Source of the DNA: Endotrypanum monterogeii
Taxonomy: Eukaryota > Euglenozoa > Kinetoplastea > Trypanosomatida > Trypanosomatidae
Reading direction: 5' to 3'
Assembly (NCBI GenBank): GCA_000333855.2
Contig: CM007314.1
Location: 503,030 to 567,029 of the forward strand
Length of the DNA: 64,000 nt
Shown: in pieces, positions 10,101 through 18,205 of the stretch
Position numbering within the stretch: the first letter of the stretch is position 1
Layout of the letters: each line of letters starts with the position of its first letter
Program-made: the position numbers and the translations under genes
Notes under the pieces: model-generated
What the model was told of the DNA's origin: nothing
Seen by the model: the letters and a program-made list of their open reading frames with translations, nothing else
Database searches by the model: none

Positions 10101-13091
10101 CACTTCGACGATAGTCCCTTGTCTCGAAAGCTGTTAGCCACGATAGCGGTGGGGAGGCGTAGCACCAGTACAGGGAGCGCTTACGCAGTGAATGCTTTGT
10201 TGCAGCTTGCCATACACCTGCAGACTTATCTTCAGGCGCGTCGCCGTCGCCGTGGCGCGCCTCACGGGCATAAAAGTAGCTCCATCGAGCCATCACCATC
10301 ACCCCCAGGCAACGTTACGAAGGAATCGACGACAGTAGAGGAGCCTGCCACGCTTCCGCTTTGCCCAGCTGGCGCGCTGTCGACATCCGCGTGGGTGGGG
10401 CTACTGCAAAGCATTACTGCGGACAACAGACGTCTCACGCGTATCTGTAGCGCCTTTAAACATTCAAGTGATGCTTCTCCCTGCGTATCTCGTTGGGGGG
10501 GCGGTGGCATCGCGAGGGATGCATCCATGCGGGCACTAACTGCCGCGGAGCAGATCGCGCTACAGTATAGCTTTACGGGAACCTTGTTCCGCGCTCTGGA
10601 GGAGCTGCTACAGGATGCAGTGACGAAGGTGCAAGTCGCGTCACTGGGTACTGCACTTTTATCTGAAGCGGTGGCCGCAGCATTAAAGCTGCCGACGCCA
10701 CCGGAAGTGGTCGCATTGCTGTCGAAGCGCTTCCAGGCCGCACTCGCGGTGGAGAGCGGCTGCGGTGACGTTACACGTCTACTAGTGTCGTGGGCTCCTC
10801 CGTCGGCGCTTGTCTTGAGTTATCAGGTGGCCATTGAGTGGGCCAGTCGTGTGGGAACGTCTTGGCTGATGGGCTCGTACGTCAACTCTGCGAAGGTGGA
10901 GGGTGACGTCGCTCGCGGGACGCGAGTACACTGCAGTCTTTTCGCTACCCGCGACGATACGGCGCTGGTGGAGGACATTTGCCTTGGCGCCTTGTCCGCA
11001 ATGCGGGAGATGTCTCCGAGTATTTCACAACGCGCACGGTGCTTGGCTGCATCACTCGTGTCGGCGGTCGTAGATGCTTGTCCAATCGAGAAGCTGGGCG
11101 TTCTGGAGGCTTCTGGGGCCGCGTTGTTCGCTGCGTGTGTGTCGCTACGGCGTCTTCCGTGTGTGAGCGGACTTCAGTGTCGTCTGCTGCGGCGCGTGCG
11201 AAGCGCAGCCGTGTACGCAACCACATCGAGTAACGGATGGGTTGATACGAACATCGCTTCCCTCAAGCGCATTGTCGCCTGCCTCAAAGAAAATGTGATG
11301 GCGGCATCAAACTCAGCGAAACGCGGAGGCCATAGCAGTGTCCGCCGCTCATCTCCTCAGCAAACCGATGCCAACAAGGCTGCGAGGGAGCTGCAGTACT
11401 TCCAAGTGCTGGTATCCTTGCTGACTAGCCTCGTGTCTTGCACAGGGGTGATCGTGGAGGATAGCGCACAGGCCTCAAACCCAGCTACAGGGGATGAGAA
11501 GCACAACACCGTACAACCACAGCTACTTCTCACTGCAGATCAACGGCAAACGTTGTGTGCCGTCTTGTGTGACGCTATGTGCGTTGAACAGTTGCAGTCC
11601 ACGGTCGTGCGTGCATTGCGGAGTATGTGCGACACCTACGAGGGCCGTTGTTGCATCCTTGCCGAGATCGCCAGTACAGGGGATCCACTTGGCCGCACTC
11701 TCTTTGGCCGTCTTTTGGCGTTGATGTTTCACATGCCGAGCCGGTGGGCTGGTGCGGACTCCAGTTCCAGTATCAGGTCGAGCAGCTGCGCGAACTCCCT
11801 GACACGGACACCTCAAAATCGCTCTCGCTGTTTCCGGTCAGCATCTCCGCCGTTGCGTTCTGCTCCCTATGGCGAGGCTGCTCTATCCACAGAGCGCGAC
11901 ATTGTTGGTGTTGTTGGCTGTGATGTATGCGCAGCACTGTGTGCCCTGCGGTTCCAAGTCGATACCGAAAATGCTTCATCCATTTCGCCGACGGCCTCCG
12001 TCTTTCTATCTACATTTATGAAGCACCGCGGTGTGGAGTACCTGGCTCGTGCCGTCGTGGAGTGCGATCGCGATCTGCGGTGTCACGGGCGTGAGCTCGC
12101 TGTGCCGTTGCACTGGCTACGTCTAGTGGCAGCGCTGTCGTCGCATGTTTCGATTGCCAAGTTGTTTCTTCAAGAGTCAGACTTGTTCAGCGTTCTGCTG
12201 GAGCTTGCTGGGGCTCCAGCCTCCTCATCGCATGCCGCGGCCGCCACTCTTGCTTTACTTGCCATTCGAAATGTTTGTTTCACTGATTCTCTGAAGTCAG
12301 CCCTCTGCCAAGATGCACGTGTCTTATTAACCCTCAAGGCAGCTGGCATGCGACTCACAACGGTGAGTCAACTGATCGAATGGCGTCCCCAGTCATCGCC
12401 CACGCTGAGCTCAAAGCGGCCCGTCACCACACCGCCGTCACCAGGTAGGACTGGCGGCACGGCTGTCACCTCTCGTGGCGGTGCTTGCCCGGAAGTGATG
12501 CTGCGCGACGATGTCATTGATCTAGCGAGCAAGACTGAGGTTGACTGGGCGAAGCAAATGTGCGTCTACGCCCGTGGCTTGGCGCGCCTCGGTGAGGAGC
12601 CGTTGTCCATCACGGCTGGCCGTGCCCATTGCGATACAGCCGGCGATGCATCCGTGGTGAGTGAAATATTATCAAGAGCTGTATTGGGTTGTGCGCCGGG
12701 TGGGGGCAGCGCTCCTGCTGTGCCCCGGTCGCCCCGTTTGTTGGGAGACGGTACGAGTCGCTCAAGGGCTCTAACGATGGATAGTTCTCTGCTGGAGATG
12801 GACACGACCGTGTGCGGTGGCTCTCCCGCACAGCAGGCGGAGGCCGACATGCTACCGATGCAAGTGATAGCAAATGACTCGGAAGCGCATCGTCGTCGTT
12901 ATCTGGCAGCCACTGCCATTGCTTCCTTGTGGTTTGATAACCAGCGCGGTCGAAGCGCCATCGCAAGAGTGCTTGCTACAGCACCGTGCTGGAGCATCGA
13001 AGACGTCCAGGAAGCAGCGAAAGCCCCCGCTTCTCAGCTATCTGAGCGTACCCAGGGAGTGATGAACCCGTTGAGAGACGGCGGCGGCTAG
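7137..13091 (+). CDS. Giant armadillo-like protein, rotatin/Ana3-like
   Basis: The predicted protein has 1984 residues, is mostly alpha-helical, and carries Ser/Pro-rich linkers. Near the N-terminus the helical pattern LTAKLTHHN, then AELLKRLLL, then a Leu/Gln-rich helix ending LLRLFDAW, recalls the armadillo-like N-terminal domain of rotatin, a centriole and basal-body protein. At the C-terminus (about 1915-1950) the segment AATAIASLWFDNQRGRSAIA recalls the conserved C-terminal armadillo unit of rotatin, with Trp-Phe-Asp-Asn-Gln then basic residues. Between them are repeated Ala/Leu-rich helices consistent with armadillo or HEAT solenoid repeats. The start at 7137 is the first in-frame ATG and keeps the whole N-terminal helix set. 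The next in-frame ATG is 7236. The rotatin link is from memory of the family and needs profile confirmation; the armadillo-type fold is more secure. Confidence 0.6.
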   Translation: MPFPSPAFFTQAKWLAFFAELTAKLTHHNALVVMEGAELLKRLLLSRVSIAAVLQQGDLLLRLFDAWRGCVLAERPRASLQQHEKASPTRSPPPPPSAAIALNDELSFVLAESISQCIDLMVSLHADGDTYYSLLVLARAGPMLETLVDVMRMAPPQLYGITASLLQQLLALPLGSDSVGCVGGDNTEGKVCVDGAELFLDKTTVTQLRESIPLQRHVRSLVEAVQEHGALLQCATDTLAGLLAVQQGPRRLAAISLFNQASRRLGKHYIRHGRASHTGVPPAAGDTVLQRAPSSDFDPREVSSENFELNVTITGAAPARTSTTSPSPNTATPPCALDDIESGLRSSAKRRLDFTVLLPGEAEEVISTAAAAARSEISHLKGARVFLSPPVAGSHAESENGSPPSQPPDISAMVDGEPQRLACSVPPDVVEETLQHLASSDSHDAFFDAFDWLWCLTVADASTVGAALTPEMLHRCLGRYLTAAPRTRRDRVLFTLLLLWVGHVHSVSALRQDTHSCILEVAASALLPMLRAELSENGDRELPGQTHNISSHPINSSLTVSAITPSNTNIAGMVNATILSTQVPTGPLGYGDMSAEPTIIGPSLDRSSSYHGGGRGGGMLPNESGSALLPYATARKAQEMAVLLRPSIGVILLSFLLNIHTGAAVHTQRLWISQGRVLEVTQMAVHRGQGCRSVLLDTPTSIDGSLSDEVYLECAQRSVRTDASTVAVLGCRLVAAVLGDVLRWGAAACDDSGETTTAVSGQGANENGEGKVTEASMQAELSLFAQSLIPRLVDMAVSNPDVAAVQEGGAASPVHHVPLNLRCSRYTSLGECALVALDACLQYHAQGGHLRTRGEVPMCVSHFALEDLLRALPKLTCVSHCSVHPPVRAVPYRLLIYASRRLEEVLTVLRHMPSLASAAVSCVLDYGPRAAQWEAAAAAEWLTVVIKLLMDAETPKQKGASSRRELAAASSPPRRRLPTTAELLNEYFHFDDSPLSRKLLATIAVGRRSTSTGSAYAVNALLQLAIHLQTYLQARRRRRGAPHGHKSSSIEPSPSPPGNVTKESTTVEEPATLPLCPAGALSTSAWVGLLQSITADNRRLTRICSAFKHSSDASPCVSRWGGGGIARDASMRALTAAEQIALQYSFTGTLFRALEELLQDAVTKVQVASLGTALLSEAVAAALKLPTPPEVVALLSKRFQAALAVESGCGDVTRLLVSWAPPSALVLSYQVAIEWASRVGTSWLMGSYVNSAKVEGDVARGTRVHCSLFATRDDTALVEDICLGALSAMREMSPSISQRARCLAASLVSAVVDACPIEKLGVLEASGAALFAACVSLRRLPCVSGLQCRLLRRVRSAAVYATTSSNGWVDTNIASLKRIVACLKENVMAASNSAKRGGHSSVRRSSPQQTDANKAARELQYFQVLVSLLTSLVSCTGVIVEDSAQASNPATGDEKHNTVQPQLLLTADQRQTLCAVLCDAMCVEQLQSTVVRALRSMCDTYEGRCCILAEIASTGDPLGRTLFGRLLALMFHMPSRWAGADSSSSIRSSSCANSLTRTPQNRSRCFRSASPPLRSAPYGEAALSTERDIVGVVGCDVCAALCALRFQVDTENASSISPTASVFLSTFMKHRGVEYLARAVVECDRDLRCHGRELAVPLHWLRLVAALSSHVSIAKLFLQESDLFSVLLELAGAPASSSHAAAATLALLAIRNVCFTDSLKSALCQDARVLLTLKAAGMRLTTVSQLIEWRPQSSPTLSSKRPVTTPPSPGRTGGTAVTSRGGACPEVMLRDDVIDLASKTEVDWAKQMCVYARGLARLGEEPLSITAGRAHCDTAGDASVVSEILSRAVLGCAPGGGSAPAVPRSPRLLGDGTSRSRALTMDSSLLEMDTTVCGGSPAQQAEADMLPMQVIANDSEAHRRRYLAATAIASLWFDNQRGRSAIARVLATAPCWSIEDVQEAAKAPASQLSERTQGVMNPLRDGGG

Positions 13092-13284
13092 CTCGGGTCT
13101 TGGTGAAATGACGGTGGGCCTGCCCACTGATTCAAAGCGCAACATGGTGTAGACTTGCGCATCCCTTCCCCCCTCTCCCCAGCTAACGGGTGCTATAACA
13201 CCTTCCACTTTGAAGGAAAACAAACAAACAAAAAAAAGCTGTTGGGCATAGAAATGTGAGGGGCGTGTTCGAGCTATCGGGCTA

Positions 13285-13287
<3 letters not shown>

Positions 13288-13316
<29 letters not shown>
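13288..13316. repeat. (TA)n microsatellite
   Basis: Alternating TA of about 29 bases lies in the 3' UTR of the rotatin-like gene. Confidence 0.92.
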
Positions 13317-13322
<6 letters not shown>

Positions 13323-13448
13323 CTTCTTCGCCCGGCGCTTCTGACAGATCTCCTTTCTAATTTGGTCTCCGACCACCACCTCCCTACCCCTCCCCCCCCC
13401 CCCCTACCCTTCCTACTTCGTTTACTAAACTAGTGTGTAGGTGGTGTG

Positions 13449-13468
13449 NNNNNNNNNNNNNNNNNNNN
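13449..13468. other. Assembly gap (20 N)
   Basis: Exactly twenty N bases interrupt the spacer. A round number suggests a placeholder, so the true distance is unknown. The C-rich tract just upstream and the TA array downstream are typical causes of a failed join. Confidence 0.98.
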
Positions 13469-13571
13469 AATAGTTTTACGTTACGAACGAAAAAACGAAA
13501 AATAAGACGAAGGGGGAAAAAAAGGGGTAAACGGGTACGAGAATAAGGTTGGGTACGTACGACCACACAAG

Positions 13572-13614
<43 letters not shown>
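13572..13614. repeat. Compound CA/TA microsatellite
   Basis: A short CA run passes into about 30 bases of alternating TA, just downstream of the assembly gap. Confidence 0.93.
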
Positions 13615-14516
13615 GGTGACTTCCCCCCCTCTTCCCTCTACACCGCGCATGGTGTGACGCATGCGTTCACGTACGCCATGTGCGACTCTATTCATCACCA
13701 CTAGAAAAAAAATGTTCTCTATACGGGTGCAGTCAACCAGTGTATGGAGCTGGGGGACTCGGCGTCTTCACTTTCCCAAGGGGCTAGGGGGAGAGTAGCC
13801 GCCTGCGTAATGAAGGTGAACTGTAATTGCCGCCGTCACCCACATGTATTTTGGTCTCCTCCCGTCAACAAACGCGTTGCACCATCTTAGTTGCGTTGGC
13901 GGGGGGGGGAGCAGGAGGGGAGGGCGGGGCCATTGCAACACCTCCAGAGTCACAATCTCGTGTCACTGCTTTTCTCTTCCTTCGTTTTTATTTCTCAATC
14001 TGTTTTTTTTTCCCTTCCGTGACAGTATCCGGCGCAGTCGCATATCAAAGAGTAGGTTGAGCTTTCACATCTGCGGCTCTGTTCGTCAAAAGCCGGGGAG
14101 GAGAGGAAGAAGTGGGAGGGTGAGTGTATATCATACCGAAGGAATCTTCTACCAGTGACGTGGGCGAAGAAATCTCTTCCTTTTATATTAACATAGTCTG
14201 CGAGTGCCCATCGTCGAGGCCACAATAGCAACAACAACGTCACCACCGCCACGGCCACAGCAGAAAAGGAAACCATTTTTATTTTCCTTGACATATTTCA
14301 TTCCCCCTTACTCGACTCATTTTTGTCCTGCGCGTGTTCAGCTGGTGCACACGTTGCACATCAATTTAAGAGAGAACGTGCGAGGGGAGTTCCCGCCCCC
14401 ATTCTTATTTGAAACGCAATTTCTCTCTCCCTTTCCATTGTTTCTGTAGGTCGGAAATTAAGCTTGCTGTCGTCAGGACGTGTGAGTACTCTTTGTTGGG
14501 GCCTCTCGGGCCACTG

Positions 14517-14537
14517 CCCCCCCCCCCCCCCCCCCCC
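14517..14537. repeat. 21-base poly-C run
   Basis: An uninterrupted C run lies in the leader side of the HOOK-like gene spacer. On the other strand this is a G run. Confidence 0.95.
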
Positions 14538-14935
14538 GGTGCTGCTGTTATTGTTTATTCCCTTTTATCTGTACTCTTCTTTCCCGAGTGATTGCGTTTG
14601 AATGAGAGATTTTTGCCGGGTAACTTTTCGCTCTCTTATTTTTTTTTTTTATGAAAAAGAAAATCTTCATTACCTCTTTACTTGGCATTGATTTTTTCTT
14701 CTCGCCCTCTTGCACGCTTTCCAGGGTGTCTCGTTTGTCTTCGTTTGCAGACACCAGTGACGTCTTTTTTTTTTTTTCCAGTCCCCCCCCCCCCCGCCCT
14801 CCTCCCTCCGCGGACACAGTCGTCTCTTCTGCTATTCATCTTTTGTTATTGCCGTGGTCAACCCCCCCCCCAAAAAAAAAAAATTCTATTTCTTTTCAAA
14901 CAAAGACGCACTGTTTGACGCTAAGCGATTCACTT

Positions 14936-14967
14936 TTTCGGCCCTCCCTCCCTCTCCCCACTGCAAG
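14936..14967 (+). promoter_or_regulatory. Polypyrimidine tract and acceptor for the HOOK-like gene
   Basis: A CCCTCC-rich tract ends in GCAAG with AG at 14966-14967, five bases before the ATG at 14973. A stronger T-tract acceptor at 14780-14781 would give a 191-nt leader with no intervening ATG. Confidence 0.55.
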
Positions 14968-14972
14968 CGGCG

Positions 14973-17099
14973 ATGTCGAACCAGGAGCGCCAGGCGGCCG
15001 TGTTGGCGCTCACGGGCCGACTGTTGCCCCTCGTCCCGTCGAGCACGCCCGGCTGTTCCCCTGCCAACTTGACACAGCTTTCTGACGGCGTCACATTATA
15101 TTTGATGCTGCGGTTGGCTGCCCCCGACGCATTTCCGTTCACGTGCTCTGACCCCACCGATGAGAGCGCATCCTTTTCCTTCTCCGCAGTGACGGTACCC
15201 GAGGTGGATGAGCGGAGACGGGAACGCAACATGCTTGTGCTACTGCGCAGCATCAGCGCGTACACACAGGAGACAATGTGCACGGCATCTTCGACGCCCG
15301 TCACACAAGGGCTTGATGCAGCAGTGCTCGCCGGTTTGCCAGACGCTTCGGGTCTGAGTTCCGCCGAAAGAAAAGCCGTTCAGCTCCAGCAACTGACAGG
15401 CTTAGCAGGTGTCGTCGTCACACTTGTGGTGCTCAGTGGCGTACCTGCCGTCTTGGGTGAGGTCAAAGCGCTTCCTCGACAGGTGCAGGTAGTGTTGTCT
15501 GATTGGGTTAAAGAAATCATGCGGACCCACGAGCTGAAACCCCCTCGAAGAGGTGTTTCCGGATCTGCGCAGGCAACGCCTGGCTCGACTGCGCATCTTC
15601 ACACCCCAAACCACTCCCAGTTCACTGGCGGCAGTTCTGTATCTGTTTCCTCGATAACTACAAGCGGCACCGCCGGCGTTGCCTCTACCTCACCCCACTC
15701 TTTCAACGGTGCCCACTCGCGCGCCGCTGCAGGTGAGGAAGACGAGGGTTACTACCGCAACGCTACTTATCAGCTACGAAGCGAATTGACTGAAGTCAAG
15801 GCGCAATTGGCCGCGCTGCGGGACGCCTATCGGCTTAGCAATGAGGACCGGGAGATCGCGGAGGGAAAGTATCGGCTCTTGATTGCTGATCAGGCGAGAG
15901 AATCGCCCGCTGTGACCGCTATGGCCGGGGTCTCGACAATGGAGAGCGGCACTGGCGAAGGTGAGGGTGGGAGCAGCAGTGATTTTTTATCGTTGTGGCA
16001 GCGGCGCTGTGCGCAGAAGGACGAGACGATCAGTGCCCTAAAGGCGCGTGTTGAGGAGCAATCAGCGCAGATCACTGCACTGAGGGAGGCTGCCGCAGCC
16101 CATGAAATGTCTTTGCAGGCGCTGCGCCGTCGCCTCAAGTCAGCCGAAGAGGGCGTCATTGTCCGGTCAGAAGAGCGACGCGAGGCGCTGCAGAAGCTTG
16201 TGGTGGCAGAGGATAAGCTTGCAGCACAGATGAAGGCGCGCGCGGAGTTGGAAATACAGGTGGAGGAGCTACAGTCGCGTGTAATGGTTCTCACGCTAGG
16301 TCAGGACCGCCTTCAGGGAGTCGGCAACAACGACGTCTCTCAGTTCAACAGCTCCTTTGTCTCCAACGGGTCAGTCGACCGTGTGTTGGCATTAGAGCAT
16401 GAGCTGGATGAGGCGCGGCTGCAGCGGGATAACCTACAGAGGCAGGTTGGCATTCTCCAGCGCCAAGTGGCCGCGATGGTCGTCCCTGTCGCTGACGTTT
16501 CCACCGCCAACGACACGTGGCGGGCTCAGCTGCGCCAGGTCGAGCGAGAGAGGGAAGACCTGCGGCAGCAACTCACGACTGCCCTGGAGCGCCTCGGTGA
16601 CCTTCACCAACAGTTGATATCGAGGGCATCGGAGAATGCCACGGGGGATTCAAAAAATCCGAGCGGCGGCGATGCCGAGAAGCCTGGGCCAGTCAGCGAC
16701 ATTGGGAATGCGGGCGACGGTGTCGCGAGCGGAACGGAGGAGAGTGGTGTAGATACAATGTCGCTAGGCGCCGATGCGGATTCTCTCCAGCGGGGAAACG
16801 TGCAGCTTGCGACTGCCAGCGAAACTTGTGAGGCGATGCGTCGTGAGCAGGTGATTCTCTCATCGCTCCTTCTCCAGTACAGCTACCGGAATCTTTTGCT
16901 TCAGCAGCACCAGACTCTAGTACACAGGGATGCGATGGAGGCCGACATGTCTCGGCGAAGACAGGCGGAAGATCACTTGGAGTTGATGCGACAGACGCCG
17001 TCCTCTGTGTTGACGATGCAGCGACGCGATGTGGAACAAGGGCTTCTGGAGACGGTGCTCCTGGGAAAGAAGTCGTACATGATGCATGTAGAGAGTTGA
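14973..17099 (+). CDS. HOOK-like coiled-coil protein
   Basis: The protein has 708 residues. Residues 1 to about 185 resemble the HOOK/calponin-homology-like N-terminal domain: LSDGVTLYLMLRL near 35-47 is the usual signature, and a later Leu/Val-rich helical pair ends VVLSDWVKEIM. A Ser/Thr/Gly-rich linker follows at about 190-255. After that come long heptad-like stretches rich in Glu, Arg, Gln and Leu (about 260-330, 345-460, 480-560) and a final helical block near 630-690. HOOK proteins link cargo, often early endosomes, to dynein. Direct function here is inferred from architecture. The next gene encodes VPS41; animal HOOK complexes bind HOPS, but gene adjacency in kinetoplastids is weak evidence. 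The ATG follows a pyrimidine tract and AG closely. Confidence 0.72.
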   Translation: MSNQERQAAVLALTGRLLPLVPSSTPGCSPANLTQLSDGVTLYLMLRLAAPDAFPFTCSDPTDESASFSFSAVTVPEVDERRRERNMLVLLRSISAYTQETMCTASSTPVTQGLDAAVLAGLPDASGLSSAERKAVQLQQLTGLAGVVVTLVVLSGVPAVLGEVKALPRQVQVVLSDWVKEIMRTHELKPPRRGVSGSAQATPGSTAHLHTPNHSQFTGGSSVSVSSITTSGTAGVASTSPHSFNGAHSRAAAGEEDEGYYRNATYQLRSELTEVKAQLAALRDAYRLSNEDREIAEGKYRLLIADQARESPAVTAMAGVSTMESGTGEGEGGSSSDFLSLWQRRCAQKDETISALKARVEEQSAQITALREAAAAHEMSLQALRRRLKSAEEGVIVRSEERREALQKLVVAEDKLAAQMKARAELEIQVEELQSRVMVLTLGQDRLQGVGNNDVSQFNSSFVSNGSVDRVLALEHELDEARLQRDNLQRQVGILQRQVAAMVVPVADVSTANDTWRAQLRQVEREREDLRQQLTTALERLGDLHQQLISRASENATGDSKNPSGGDAEKPGPVSDIGNAGDGVASGTEESGVDTMSLGADADSLQRGNVQLATASETCEAMRREQVILSSLLLQYSYRNLLLQQHQTLVHRDAMEADMSRRRQAEDHLELMRQTPSSVLTMQRRDVEQGLLETVLLGKKSYMMHVES

Positions 17100-17704
17100 T
17101 GCTCCCTGTTGGGTGCGTCCAGGGGGCCGACTGCGCTTCTCTACCTACGCCTTTCGAGGTCTCGATTTCTTATACTCATTCTTCTGTTTTGTCTGTTTCC
17201 ACCCCTGTCGGTTGGGGCTGAGAAGACTCAGTTTTGCGAAGGCCACTGCACTGAAGTAAGCAAGGTGCTGGGGCTACCCCTTTTGTGTGTGTGTGCATGT
17301 GCGTTGCGGTGGTGCTGGAGGTCCAGAAGGAATGTGGAGGAGATTTGTGAAGCTGCTCTGCTCCCCTCCAAGGACACGAGATTGGCAACACGTGGGTATC
17401 AAAGCGTCGAATCAGGGTCATGTCTTTTCCTGCTTTGCGGAGACGTGCGGTGGGCTCCATTTTGGAACGAAAGCGAAAACGGCAACATAAACATATGCAG
17501 ATATACACACATAGACAGACAGGTGCACCTTGCAGGGTAGGGGTAGGAAGTACAAAGGTGACACCTTCTGATGTTAATTATTGAGCGTTTCTGTGAGCTT
17601 GCCACCGGGCGTCGACATGCGTAGATAAGAAAAGAGGCAGGAGAGTTGCACCGCCTTTCGTTTGTTTCTTTCCTAGCCTCGAAATGTGCCTTGCTTCCTA
17701 GTAC

Positions 17705-17728
17705 ATATATATATATATATATATATAT
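17705..17728. repeat. (TA)n microsatellite
   Basis: Alternating TA of about 24 bases lies in the 3' UTR of the HOOK-like gene. Confidence 0.9.
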
Positions 17729-18152
17729 CTACATGCCGAGTAGAGTCCTTTTTTTCCCACCCTCATTTCCCAACTTCTCAAACCCCGCGGTTGAGGAAGG
17801 GACCATGACGGATGCTTGGTGGAGGCCCCGCTTCAGGCAGTGTGCTGTCCCCCCTCCCCTGGAGCATCCATCTCATTGTGTATACCTGTTTCTGCTCTTC
17901 TTTCCCCCGCCCGGTTTTCCTTATATTTCCCATGCACCTCTCCTCCTTCACGGCCATCATGTCTTGTGAAGGGTGATACCAATGGGCGTGTGCATAGTGG
18001 TCGGTGACTGCTGCACGGTCCTCTGCCGAATCATAGGTACTATTATAGGGCCACTTCACGTAGCCGCGCCCCTCTTTTCCTCTCACGCGTAACGCACGGG
18101 GGTTCTCTTGTGTGGCGTTTTTTCCCCTCTATATCTGCATATATTTTCTCAC

Positions 18153-18179
18153 TCGACTTTTTTTTTTGTTCACCCAAAG
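18153..18179 (+). promoter_or_regulatory. Polypyrimidine tract and acceptor for VPS41
   Basis: CTCGAC and a long T run are followed by GTTCACCCAAAG, with AG at 18178-18179. The first ATG downstream is at 18206, in frame, leaving 26 nt. Confidence 0.7.
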
Positions 18180-18205
18180 GCTTGGTTGCAAGCGACTTCA
18201 TACGC

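Larger units (their letters stand above)
13092..14972. other. Intergenic region with assembly gap
   Basis: No gene is seen. The region contains TA arrays at 13288-13316 and 13572-13614, a 13-base C run at 13392-13404, a 20-N gap at 13449-13468, a 21-base C run at 14517-14537, and several T runs. The 80 bases right of the gap are purine-rich, opposite to the usual plus-strand bias. Acceptor-like AGs precede the next gene at 14780-14781 and 14966-14967. Confidence 0.75.
17100..18205. other. Intergenic region
   Basis: No gene is seen. It contains a TA array at 17705-17728, pyrimidine-rich blocks, and the T-rich acceptor of VPS41 ending at 18179. Confidence 0.75.
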
